From: Azadirachta indica | Taxonomy: Eukaryota > Streptophyta > Magnoliopsida > Sapindales > Meliaceae | DNA: 64,000 nucleotides | Direction of reading: 5' to 3' | NCBI GenBank assembly: GCA_022749755.1 | Contig: CM040444.1 | Span: 11,202,274 to 11,266,273 of the forward strand | In this document: piece by piece, positions 35,490-46,916 of the stretch | Layout of the letters: each line of letters opens with the position of its first letter | Position numbering within the stretch: position 1 is the stretch's first letter | Position numbers and translations under genes: made by a program | The notes under the pieces: generated by a model | Told to the model about the DNA's origin: nothing | Database searches by the model: none | Seen by the model: the letters and a program-made list of their open reading frames with translations, nothing else

Positions 35490-37379
35490 TTTAAGTGATA
35501 CACCTAACCTTTTGAGTGAAAGCCCCTTGAGTGTTGGACAAATGCATTTAGTTGATCTTCAAATGTTAGATCAAGCACATCTTTGCATTATGGAGAACAC
35601 ACTTGAGACTGTCTTATATAGCATATAAGTACTTTTATCCCTTTACTTCATATCTCATTTCAATATAAACACGTGTATCTCACAACAATACAAAAACAAT
35701 AATAGTACCTAAATAAGACTAACTTAGATAACCATTGAGATAGAAAACGTAAGAAGATTTTAAAGTCCAAGAACCCGAAGCAATCAAGCAATAATGTACA
35801 GTTGCAAAATGAGCACAATTGTGCCTTTGCTGGTTGGCTAAAGAATAAGGTATTAACATGTTCACATCTAGTTTGCATAAAAGTTCATGTTAAGGATTTA
35901 TTTTGTTGTAATCCTAATTTTAGGTTCAACTTGGCCTTTAAAGTGATGTACATGTCGCTGAAATAGTTAGGTAGTTAGCCAATAAGCCTTGATTTCGGGT
36001 GATTAAATATGCAACGTATTCTATAAATGATATCACTTTTATAGCAAGAGATTGAGATCATACTCATGTAATTCAGAATAGTGGAGTTATACTTGTTGCA
36101 GAAGTTATGTAAGTTCAAATGCAAAGGATAAAAATCCCCATTGCAATGACATAGCTTTATTTTATTTTTAGGATGAGATAAAAAGTGAAGTCGAACAAAA
36201 GTCATTTTAATCGACTAGCGTTCAAGACGTTTTATCTGCAACTTTAGACAAACCCTTTAATGAAAGTTAAGCATGTCACTCTAAGGTTATATTTTCACAT
36301 TCTGGATTTTAGTGGCATGATATGGGAGAAGATGCTGTTTAAGAAACAATTGGCAGTAATGTCAGCACATAATGAGTTGCTTACAACACGATTAGATGCC
36401 TAAACGAACATCAAAGTACAAAGCTCTAACATTTTCTCTACTTTTGTAGAGATTAACCAATTGTCACCAAAAAATTTGATCAAAGGTGAGTAAACATAAA
36501 GATTCATTGGTCTATTTTTCCAATTTAATTTAGGCGGAAATTAACTTTTCTTCTGATTTGGTTTGACATGTTTATGAGGACTAACCATAGCAGCATAATC
36601 ACCAGAAATTAAATCACCCTGGAATAAGTCTTTAGCAAATAGAACGCTTATGAAGACTTTAGCCAAAATGACTCTATCGAAGAAGACCTTAGGAAGAAAT
36701 AAGACAACATTAGTTCCTAGGAGATCTCCTTAGTTATATTAACAGAATGTGAGGATGAAAAGACACATATCGATAAAGAAGATAAACAACCCGGGGAAGA
36801 TTACAAGAACGAAGACGGTGCGAAAACCAAGCCACTACAGTAGAAAGTCAACAAACTAGAGGCTAGACCACTTGTGCATTTGCGAAAGACTAAGAATACA
36901 GTAAAGACAAAGAGGAAAAATTTCTCTAATTTGCTCATATTTTAGATAGGGTCAAGACATGTTTGCAAACCCCCTGAAGTTGCCTCATGAGAAGGTAATT
37001 CTCGGTCACCAGTGGTTCATGTATTTGACAGACAAAGATTGTCAAAGAATTATATGTATGTCTAACTTGTTAAACTTAAGTTTTGAGCTTTAGATTAGGC
37101 AAGATATTTTGGTTTGCATTATACATTATACTAAAGATTAGATTTAATTGACTTATTCTTGTGGTTTGAACATAGTTACTTACAAGCTGAGATGGTTGCC
37201 GACGGACATAGTTTCTCGGTTTGATTTGTTAACCCTATAAAGGTGTCTGCCTACAACAACAAGTATAATCTCAAACCTGTAGCTAACAATCACACTATTT
37301 GTTGGAGAGTCTAGCAAATTCACAATTGGGACACATCAATCACACTACTTGCCGGAGAGTCTAGCAAATTCACAACTAG

Positions 37380-37960
37380 GATAAATCACATTGATGCCAT
37401 ATAACCCAGGGTATATTCCTCTTTTGTCTGCACACACCATGCACTGCCCCTTATTATTTTGGCTAAATAATAATTGTACTATTGTGTTTTTCATTTGTAG
37501 TAACCATTGGGTGTTAATGGCAATTAATTTGCTATTTATTATCTTGATTCACTTTGTGACAAACCTTGGGATAACTTGGAGGACATTTTTAAGCAGTACA
37601 ATGTCTAAATATATGCTTGTTGAGATTGTTTGATTACTTGCATGATTAAGGATAAGGATTATGACTAAGTTACTTGCTTTTCTGTAGTGGGATTAAGATT
37701 TCTTCTACCCAAAGTTCCTCCAAGAAGATTAATGTGCAATGGATTTCGGTGAAGGTAAATAATTAGGAACTATATGAAAAACTTTGAGTTAGTTGGTATT
37801 GTGGTCAATAGACTAATTATGTAGTTATTTATATTATCCCTTGCAACCAAATAGTTATGAATGAGAATATTTTGTCGTGAAATTCATGCAAGACATTGTC
37901 AAGGACATTACCATCCTCAAGACTAATATAAGTTTGAAATGCAATATTTATTTGTGATAT
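37380..37960 (+). pseudogene. Ulp1-type (C48) cysteine protease relic in the CACTA element
   Basis: The frame at 37500-37590 gives SNHWVLMAINL followed, one frame over, by YYLDSLCDKPW, the His-Trp and Leu-Asp-Ser landmarks of the Ulp1-type protease fold; the His and Asp would be catalytic. Further on, FMQDIVKDITIL (37886) matches the segment after the catalytic Cys, but the Cys itself falls in a poorly preserved part. Such domains are commonly the second gene of plant CACTA elements. Frameshifts make it non-functional. The stretch between 35490 and 37380 probably held its N-terminal exons, but I cannot define them. Confidence 0.62.
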
Positions 37961-38559
37961 TTATTGGCAAATTTGCATATTTTCTAGAATACTTATTGTG
38001 GGTTAGTTCTGGAATATTACATGCTGTGGATTCTTCTATTTTGGCAATACTTTGGGAAAAAACCAAAGATTGATAATTGCATTCTTTTGTTTTGAACATA
38101 ATTAGGATGCAAGACATTGGTTGCTGTTTTTGTTGGTTCTAGAAAGTTGCTTGTTATGATGGTTTTGTAAAACTCTTTTTGCTATGCAGGTTGGAGGAAA
38201 GTATTTATTTAGATTGAATATGGTTTGTATGATTAGATTGAATGTTTAAAAGGTTTAAATGGATAAATTTTACTTGAACTCAATGTTTGGGAAGGTTTAT
38301 GGAATTGTTTGGAAGGTTTTTCTATTGGATTAATGTTTTATTGAATTATGATAACTTGTACATATAATTATGTGTACGGGTAGATGTACAAATTCACAAG
38401 TACACTGAATGGTATAAGATTTACAGCACACTCACTTTGATATGAAATTTTTAAATTCAATTTTATGGCTTTATAGATTTAATTATTATTAGATACAAAT
38501 TCACCATAAATATATTATCTATAACTTTAGGGTTAACATAAATAAATTTACCAAAATTT

Positions 38560-38935
38560 TCATTTTTAAAGTGTCAATAATTTTTGATACAAAAGTTTCA
38601 ATATTGTATAGATACCATACTGTAAGTAATATTCTGGTAACCAAGTCTTAAGAAAATGTTGATATTGAGGTCTCAATAACCTATTGATACCAAGTTTTAG
38701 CAATGATGTGATGCAAAAGTCTCACTAACATAGTGACACAAATGTCTTATCAATTTCTTGATACCAAAGTCTTAATACTTCTCGATACTTTGGGATTAGT
38801 AAGTACTGATACTTTTACCATGATACTAAATTTAGTATCATCATTTACTGTCTAAGACATTTTTGATACTTTGCATAGATGTCAATAAAACATCTTACTA
38901 GTACTAAATTAGCATCAATGATGACGAATTTCTAG
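38560..38935. repeat. Subterminal repeats of the CACTA element
   Basis: Short units such as GATACCAAAGTCTTAAT, TGATACTTT and ATACCAAG occur repeatedly in both directions. Similar but fewer units (GTATCACCATTTTG, GTATCAAGTTTT) lie near the left end at 31580-31660. Confidence 0.6.
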
Positions 38936-38943
38936 TAGTGTGA

Positions 38944-39332
38944 ATTTTTTATCATAACTAATTTGAAGCAGTTTTATCATATGCTTTCCTTAGATTTGAA
39001 AAACTATTAGATTACATAAAGGTTTGGGAGAAAAACTCACTTACCTTGACTCGAATTAGTCTTGATTATTAGTTGAACCTTAGAGTTAATAGTAAAATCG
39101 TAAAAAAATGTTGCTTTAAGACTTTACTTTTTTTTTTTTCTTGGTAAGAAAGGATGACATCACTTATCTATTATACTATATGAACTTGAAAAGATTGAAG
39201 ATGAAAACAATCTAATTTCATAACCAAAACAATACCCCAATCTACCATATTTCTCTCGATTTAGCTTTCTAGTGGCCAAACCTTAACTGATGGATGCTCC
39301 GGTTGATCTTTCAATGCTAGATTTCATGGTTG

Positions 39333-39368
<36 letters not shown>

Positions 39369-40035
39369 AGAAAACCCATCTCAATCATTTGATTCTTGTG
39401 TGTGTTTTAAATCTTTAAGAGAGCAATTAAAAGAACAAACTTTAACCTCAGCATTAGCACAAAGAATTCAAAATGAGTGTGAAGTATATTTTCATATATC
39501 TAGCCAACACGTTGCATGCATGAAATAATAAGCTATAAAAATTGTGAAACTTGAAACACTATCTTGCATGCACTCACTATGATGATTCATCATACAGTTG
39601 GTGTTGTTCATGTGATCTTATTTGGCTTCAATATTGTATTATTTAGCTTGATATATATATATATATATTGCTTGTGCAATGTAAAAATATTTCAGTTAAT
39701 AGTATAGGAATTTGGATGTTACCTATTTTTGCCAAAAAAAAAGTTAATTTCAGATTAATGTGGTATTGATATACAGTTAAAATGGGCATCAATATAGTTT
39801 GTAAGTTCAAATTTAAGCTAATTAATGTATTTGCATTGATTATTTTACTATTGCCACTTGTGGTGTTTGAGATAAATCTCAATGCGTGTCTTAGTAGCTC
39901 TTCATTTCTAAGTTTATATTATGTAGTAATTTTGCACAATCTATTAAGTCTTCAAAATTGGGTTTAATGTGGTTATAAATTGCAAGTGAGATGAATGTTT
40001 GTGCATTTGAAACTTGCTAGTGTGGTTTAATTAAA
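38944..40035. other. Spacer right of the CACTA element
   Basis: Apart from the two AT microsatellites I see no gene, repeat or transposon end in this stretch. Confidence 0.4.
39336..39366. repeat. (AT)n microsatellite
   Basis: An uninterrupted TA dinucleotide run of about 31 bases. A shorter one lies at about 39651-39669. Confidence 0.9.
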
Positions 40036-40632
40036 ATTTTAGGACACTCATTTAAAAAACTATTTTAAGCAGCTTTCAAAAGAGGAAACAAAACAATCCT
40101 TTTAATAATTTTTGCACCAAATTAGTCTAAGACTTACAATTCGGACAAAATGCCCCTTAACTAACCTTTATACATAAAACATAAAACTTTGTGCTAGACA
40201 AAGTTATGAAAATTGAGTGCTTAAAAATGAAATTGTGCTTGACAAATGAAACCAAGTTTTTAGAAAACTCGAGAAAGCTATGATTTTCAAGCACTTAACA
40301 AAAATTAAACATGAATTTCAAAGTTTGAAAGTAATGCATTTTCACCTCTATTAGACCTGCTTGACAAAGCCATTATTTTTGAGCACTCAAAAATCATGGC
40401 TTTGTTGAGTTTTTCATAAATTTGGTTGTATTTGTTAAGTGCGCATTAATTTTCGAGCGCTTGATTTTCTTGACTTTATCGAGCATAGAGTATTATATTT
40501 TGTGCATAAAGACTATTTGAGGGGTATTTTCGTTCAAATTTTATGTCTTAGGTTAGTTTGGTATAAAAATTATTAATGAGACTATTATAGTAAATTCATC
40601 CTCAAACATGGCTATTTTGAGAAATTTTCCTT
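40036..40632. mobile_element. Long hairpin (foldback) element
   Basis: The two halves are reverse complements of each other over about 290 bp each; for example AATAATTTTTGCACCAAATTA on the left pairs with the complement of the right at 40560-40590, and the match continues to the centre near 40340. Probable flanks are TTAATTAAA and TTAGTTAAA, a 9-bp duplication with one change, suggesting a Mutator-type foldback element. The left outer ~30 bp is more diverged, so the exact start is uncertain. Confidence 0.6.
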
Positions 40633-40639
40633 AGTTAAA

Positions 40640-41200
40640 TGATTAATGCAATTTTCTAATGGGATTGAAAATGAATATCTGTAAGTTATAGGCTGTTTCA
40701 TCTATTACATTGTCTGGGATTAAAAGTGAAATGATAAAGACCTATGATAGATAATGGGACAATTAAGCTATGTACTGCTGTGTTAATTAAAATATGATTT
40801 GATTAAAACCACTTGGAAGGTTGAGATGAATAAGCGATAGATTAATATGGTAGAAAAAGATGTAAGAGTAGAAGCGGCCAAATCTTATAGATTAGGATGG
40901 AACTAGTCAGCTTGGTTTTAGTAGGTAGATCACTCTGTCATCATTTCCAAATTATGAAAACCACTATCCTTTGGCAAGTGTATGTATTTGTAAAGATCTC
41001 ATAAAGGGTAGCTGAGAAATATGTGTAAATAAAATATGTATTCATTCTTAATAAATAGACAGACCTAAAAACCCTTTTGTTTGAATCATTCTAAAAAACT
41101 AGAAAAGAGTCATCTTCTTCGCAAGAAATTCTACTTGACAAATATTATTTAAATCTCTCAATTGGTAACGTTTTATAATTTTGATTAAGACTTCAAACCA
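40640..41200. other. Spacer
   Basis: No gene or repeat recognised here. Confidence 0.4.
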
Positions 41201-41201
41201 C

Positions 41202-42566
41202 TTAGGAAATTAAGGGTCTAATAATTTTCCCAAAATACAAAAACTTATAAAATATAATAGTTGCAAAATTCAAATGATGGAAAAAAAATAAATATGCAAA
41301 AATACAAAATGAAGAACATCACATTTTAACGAGGTTTGGTAAAAATGTTACCTACATCTTGAGGCAGTTAAATCACTTCACAAAGATCAAATTGAGAGAA
41401 ATTATAGTACAATACACAAAAATACCCATAAATTAGTCAGATAACTTGTAAAACTTACCGAAAGAGTAAATAACCTATAAATCTTACAAACTGAGAGACC
41501 TAAATGGCAAACACTAGGAAAGGCCAAATGAAGAAGATGAGCTTCTCTCTTCTTCTGCTCTTCTTCCTCTAATATTCACTAATTTCGGGATTAACCACGA
41601 CCTTTGACTACATGAGCCTGTGCTACTATATTTTTGTACTTTTGCTCACTGTTCTTTCTTATTTCACTAGAGTTCAAAGCAGCAGTAACCTCATGGAATG
41701 TTATAGTTTCCTTTTCTAAAGCAAAGTGGTAATAAGATGATCATATTCATTTGCGAATGAAGCTAAAAATATCAAAGCCTTTTCAACATCTTTTAATTTT
41801 TCATCCAAATTCAATAGATTTGTCACCAACAAATTGAATCTATTGATATGATTAGATGTCATAGTGCTTGGTTCATGCTGAAATCGATACAACCTTGTTT
41901 TCATGTAGAGTTTCCATTGACTGCTTTTCTTCACGAATTTATTTTCTAGCTCCTTCCACAACTTGTGTGCATATGTCTCGCTCATGAATGGATATGTCTG
42001 TTCCTTGGTGAGACACAACTAAATTGTAACGTAAGTTAATCGATTAATCATTGCCCATTTTCTCTCGTTCATGTCAGCTAGCTTTACTTCTTTAAGAGCA
42101 ATGTCTAGCTCCTATTAGAAAATAACATTAGGCACCTCACATTGCCACATGCCGAAGTTGTTGTTATCGTTGAACTTTTCTACATTAAATTTTATATTTG
42201 TCATTATTGGTCTTATTGAGGTAGATGTTACTGACGATCTCAAAGATGAAACAATATTTGAAATAAATTCTACCATCTTTATTATTATATTTTAAATGCT
42301 TACATAGTGGAATTCCAATCTTTATGTGAATAGGACACTTGAAAAAATCCCAGAAATGATTGGAGGGGTCACAGCTGTCCTACTTGAAATTTAGACTTCT
42401 TTGGCAGTTATAACTCTTTTCACAGAATTTTTCTTATGCACGTTTCCACCACTGGTGAACTTTCAGTTCTGATACCAATTATTGGGAAATTAAAGGTCGA
42501 ATAATCTCCCTCAAATACAAAAGTTTATGAAACATAATAGTTTCAAAATTCAAAATGATGGCAAAA
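41202..42566 (-). mobile_element. Deleted Tnt1-like Copia copy (LTR fragment, PBS, gag, LTR)
   Basis: Read on the minus strand: the tail of an LTR (42566-42479), a primer-binding site TGGTATCAGAAC (42477-42466), gag remnants with the frame at 42018-41716 (LTKEQTYPFMSETYAHKLW, then a RFQHEPSTM-type stretch and ALIFLASF), and a second LTR piece (about 41590-41202) that lacks its beginning. Both LTR pieces match the 3' LTR at 46065-46597 in reverse complement. The gag has stops on either side of the 100-residue open frame. There is no protease, integrase or reverse transcriptase. Confidence 0.75.
42466..42477 (-). other. Primer-binding site, tRNA-Met type
   Basis: TGGTATCAGAAC on the minus strand, directly after an LTR end, fixes the direction of the deleted Copia copy. 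Confidence 0.7.
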
Positions 42567-42570
42567 TAAC

Positions 42571-45500
42571 ATATATGATGACTAAAGTAGTAACAGCAAT
42601 TTAAACATTGTTTCAAACTTATAATTAACATGCAATTTTGAACACCTTTAGGTGTGTGGCACCAATGTTGGTGCATTTGAAGGCAATATTGAATGAGAGA
42701 TATATGAAAGTTAAAATTCACCAAAGTGGAGATGAGTATGCTTTTTGTCGTGAGAAAGGACACTGGGAGAAAAATTTTTTCCTGAAATGAAGAAAAGAAA
42801 TAAAGTTGCATTAGATGCATGTGTAGTTGAATGTGATGACGACAATTCAGATTTTGCATTGTCTTGTCTTTTGTCAATAACACATCCTGACAAATGGTTG
42901 TTTGATTCAACATGTTCTTTCCATATAAGTCCTAGGAGGGAGTAGTTCTTCAACTTTGAAGAAATTAATGGTGGCATTGTCTACATGGCCAACAACAAAA
43001 CTTGTAAAGTAGGTGGAATTAGCTCTATTTGCTTAAAGAATCATGATGGCTCAACCAGAGTCTTGACATGAGTTCAATCTATACTAGAATTTGAGAAGAA
43101 TCCCATTTCATTGCGAACCTTAAAATCTAAAGGTTTCATTATGACAATGCGAGATGGGAACTTAAAAGTTTTCTAAAGAGTACTCTTGATGATGAAAAGA
43201 GTCAGAAGAAGTAATTTGTATTACTATTGAGGAAGTACAGTTGTTAGCACAATTGCAGTATTCACAAATAAAGATGCAAATTCAGAGATGATAATAAGAT
43301 TATGACTATATGCTTAGAACATGCAAGAGAGAAAGCTTTGCAAATATTGACTAAGTAAGGCTTGTTGATAGGCGCGAAGGTTGGCAAATTAAGTTTCTAC
43401 GAAGAATGTGTTCTGGCGAAGCAAATGAGAGAGAATTTAATACTAGAATTCATAATGCAAAAGGTATTATGATTATATTCACTAAGATATGTGGGGACCT
43501 ACCATAAAAACAAAGGATAAAGTTTTGAGAATTTTCATCACTTAGAAGAAGATGATGGAGAATCATACTAGAAGGAAAATAAAAAAAAATACTCTAATTA
43601 GACAACGGTATGGAGTTTTGAAATGACTCATTTTCCCAAGTCTACAAAAATGAAGGCATCCTTCATCACTTCATAGTTACAGATAAACCACAATAAAATG
43701 GGTGGTTGAATGCATAAATCATACCTTAGTGAAGAAGGTTCGTTGTACACTATCCAATGTTGGGTTGGGCAAATAGTTTTGGGCTACAGATGTTACGTAT
43801 GTGTGTCATCTCATTAACCATTTACATTAGTTATGTTTGGGGATAAAACAACCTTCGAAGTATGGTTGAGAAAACTTGTAAATGATTATGATTCTTTGGT
43901 TCCACTGCCTCCTACCATGTAAAAGAATCAAAATTAGATCCAAGAATAAAGAAAGCCTTATTGATAGGCATTATTTTAAGAGTGAAAGGATATCATCTAT
44001 GGTGTTTAATGTCAAGGAAGATTGTTTTCAGCAGAGATGTTACCTTTGATGAATTTGCCATGTTAATAAAGGTAACATAAGATTAGAAAAGGATTAATAG
44101 TACTTCATAGCAGGCGAAGCATACTTTGTAACAGGTAAAGCAAACTTCACAACAGGTGGAGCATACTTTAAAGCAGGTAGAGCTTAAGGTAAATACGATG
44201 AGCCTAGCAAAATTTAATTCGGTAGGTAGAAGCACTCTAGAGGCAAATTGAGATACTGAAGAAGAAAAAGTACTGATAGAACAATAAGAGAAAGTTTCAA
44301 CTTAAGACCTTCAAATCTTGACTTACCAATTTTACTTCGTAAAGAAAAACGAGAGATCAGAAATCCTACTCACTTAAGAGATACGGTGGGGTATGTATTT
44401 CCTGTGGTAGATGTTGACATCCTTTGTACTTATTGTGAAGCAGTTCAAAAGTAAAGAAGTGGAAATTGGCCATGAATGAGGAAATGCAGTCCCTTCAAAA
44501 GAATAAAACTTAGGAGCTAGCTTAATTACCAAAGGGCAAGAAGGTAATTGGATGCAAATGGGTATTTGCAAAGAAAGATGGATTTCCTAGTAAGAATGAG
44601 GTTTGTTGCAAAGCAAGATTGATAGGAAAATGCTATACGTAGAAGGAAGAAGTTGATTACAATGAAGTATTTTCTCTAGTCAGAAAGCATTCCTACATCT
44701 GTGTATTGTTGGCTTTGGTAGCACAATTTGATTTTGAACTAGTTCAGTTGGATGTGAAGATGGCATTCTTACATGGTGATATAGAAGTGAAAATCTACGT
44801 GACTAAGCTAGAGGGTTTTAAAGTTGTTGGTTAAGAAAATTGAGTTTGTAAGCTAAACAAGTTGTTGTACGGGCTAAAGTAGTTTCTGAGACAATGGTAC
44901 AAGCGATTTGATCAATTTATGGCAAAGCAAAAGTACACATAAATCAATTTTGATCATTGTATGTATTAGCGCAAGCTACAAAATAGATCTTTCATCTACC
45001 TCTTATTGTACGTGGATGATATGCTGATAACTTCAAAGAATAAGGAAGTGATCAACATGTTGAAAGCATAATTAAATAAAGATTTTGAAATGAAAGATTT
45101 AGTAAAGCAAGAAAGATACTTGGAATGGAAATATGTAGGGATCAGAAGAAGGGCAAGCTTTGTCTATCCTAGAAGGAATATCTAAAATTGGTATTACTAC
45201 GTTTTGGCATAGATGAAAAGTCAAAACCTGTAAGTATCCCACTTGCTCGTCATTTCAAGCTTATTTCATCCTGGTCTCCAAGTACCAATATGGAAAGAAG
45301 TTTATGTCAAAGGTTCCATACTCAAATGCAGTAGGTAGCTTAATGTATGCTATAGTGTGTACAAGGCTAGACATTTCACAAGTAGTTGTAGTTATAAGCA
45401 AGTATATCCACAATCTTGGAAAAGGACATTGGTAAGTTGTGAAATGGATTTTTTATAGTATGTCATAAATACCATAAGGGTTGATTTGATATTTTAGCAG

Positions 45501-46597
45501 GATAAGACCTTTGGTCAATGCGTGGTTAGATACATTGATTCCGATTATGCTAATGATTTAGACAAATGTCCATCAACTACTGGTTATGCTTTTATACTTG
45601 CTCGAGCACCAGTAAGTTGGAAGTCTACCCTATGGTCTACAGTTGCTTTGTCTGCTATAGAGGCAGAGTGCATGGCAACTACAGAGGTTGTTAAGGAAGC
45701 TATTTGGCTTTGAACTTGAAGATTTGGCAGTTATATAGAAACATATTAGAGTATATTGTGATAGGCAAAATGTTATCCATTTCGGCGAAAAACCAAGTCT
45801 ATCATAGTAAGACAAAGCACATCAACGTTTGATTTCATTTTGTACGAGAGATAATCAAAGAAAGAGAAATATTGCTTCAAAAGATTAGAATTGCTAATTA
45901 TCTCGCAAATACGATGACGAAGGTAGTAATAGCAATATTGTTTAAAGTTAATTAGTATCCTGCAATTTTAAATATTTTGTGTATATGGTATCAATATTGG
46001 TGCATTTAAAGGCACTATTGAATAAGAGATATATAAAAGTTAAAAATTTGTCAAGATGGAGATCTGTTGAGGTGACTCATTTTCATTAAATGTTAAACCA
46101 TTTTGTTGACTTCTTTGTAATATTAGGAGGTGAATATTAGTTGTTAGATGGTGGATGTTAAATTGATTGTGGTAAATTGGATCCTGTAAATAGAGGTTCC
46201 ATTTCCTTCATTCATCATCCCAAAATCAGAGAAGATCGAGGAAGAGAGAAGCTGGTGTTCTTCATTTGGCCTATCCTGACATTTGTTGTTTAGATCACTC
46301 AGTTTATAAGATTTATAGCTTTCTTTACTCTTTTTGTAAGTTTTACATGTTAATCTGACCAATTTATAATTATTTATATATTGTACCTAAATTCTGTAAT
46401 TTCTCTGAATTTGATCGCAGTGAAGTGATTGAAGTGGTCAATGACGTAGCTAACATTTTCACCGAACCTCATTAAATTTTGTTCTTTATTTTGCATTTTT
46501 ACATGTTTATTATTTTACCATCATTTAAATTTTGCAACTATTATATTTCATAAGCTTTTGTACTTTGGAGAGATTATGGGCCTTTAATTTCCCAACG
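42571..46597 (+). mobile_element. Tnt1-like Copia element lacking 5' LTR and most of gag
   Basis: On the plus strand, a zinc-knuckle remnant (CREKGHWEKN, 42749) is followed by a protease region (FDSTCSFHISPRRE, 42901, with the Asp-Ser of the active site), reverse-transcriptase segments (QLDVKMAFLHGD near 44748 and LLYVDDMLITSKN near 45002), an RNase H stretch at 45522-45713 (YIDSDYANDLDK, STTGYAF, then AIEAECMA), a purine-rich tract before 46065, and a 3' LTR starting TGTTGAGG (46065-46597). The YVDD active-site motif is preserved, but the frame has dozens of stops. The head of the element is joined at about 42570 to the minus-strand copy. It is a dead relic. Confidence 0.8.
46065..46597 (+). 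repeat. 3' LTR of the Tnt1-like element
   Basis: It starts TGTTGAGGTGACTC after a purine-rich tract and ends near TTTAATTTCCCAA. The same sequence appears reverse complemented at 41202-41590 and 42479-42566, which shows the family has at least three LTR pieces here. Confidence 0.7.
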
Positions 46598-46599
46598 AG

Positions 46600-46916
46600 C
46601 TTCTATCAATTCGATTTATTAGCTTATTAAAATTTTTATAATGATAAAAATGATATTATTTTCTCTAATGTTTAGAAAAATTTTAAAGGCATGTACATAT
46701 ACTGAAAACTTATTAAAGACTTAAAAGAAAATAATCTTGAACCATAATTATATATGATTTTGATTTACAAAGCTCAAATAGACAAAAATGTGAATAAACT
46801 GGTCAATTAGTAAAATTAATTAAATATAATACAAAAATATTTAGTATGATTCTTCCTCAATGAATTGAAGAAAAAAAAATACAAAACAAGAAAAACTATG
46901 AATTCATCAATGAATT
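46600..46916. other. Spacer and 3' flank of the TNL gene
   Basis: A/T-rich; it probably contains the TNL 3' UTR on the minus strand. No other feature is seen. Confidence 0.4.

Larger units (their letters stand above)
31494..38940 (+). mobile_element. CACTA (En/Spm-type) DNA transposon, decayed but with both ends
   Basis: The left end reads CATTACTAGAAATTC and the reverse complement of the right end CACTACTAGAAATTCGTC. Both are flanked by the 3-bp duplication TGA (31491-31493 and 38941-38943). Total length is 7,447 bp. Inside, on the plus strand, are relics of a transposase-associated domain (33244), a TNP2-type transposase (to 35489) and an Ulp1-type protease (37380-37960), the usual order in plant CACTA elements. 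The last ~370 bp repeat GATACCAAAGTCT- and TTGATACTTT-like motifs, the kind of subterminal repeats that bind the transposition proteins. Many in-frame stops show it is no longer autonomous. Confidence 0.88.
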
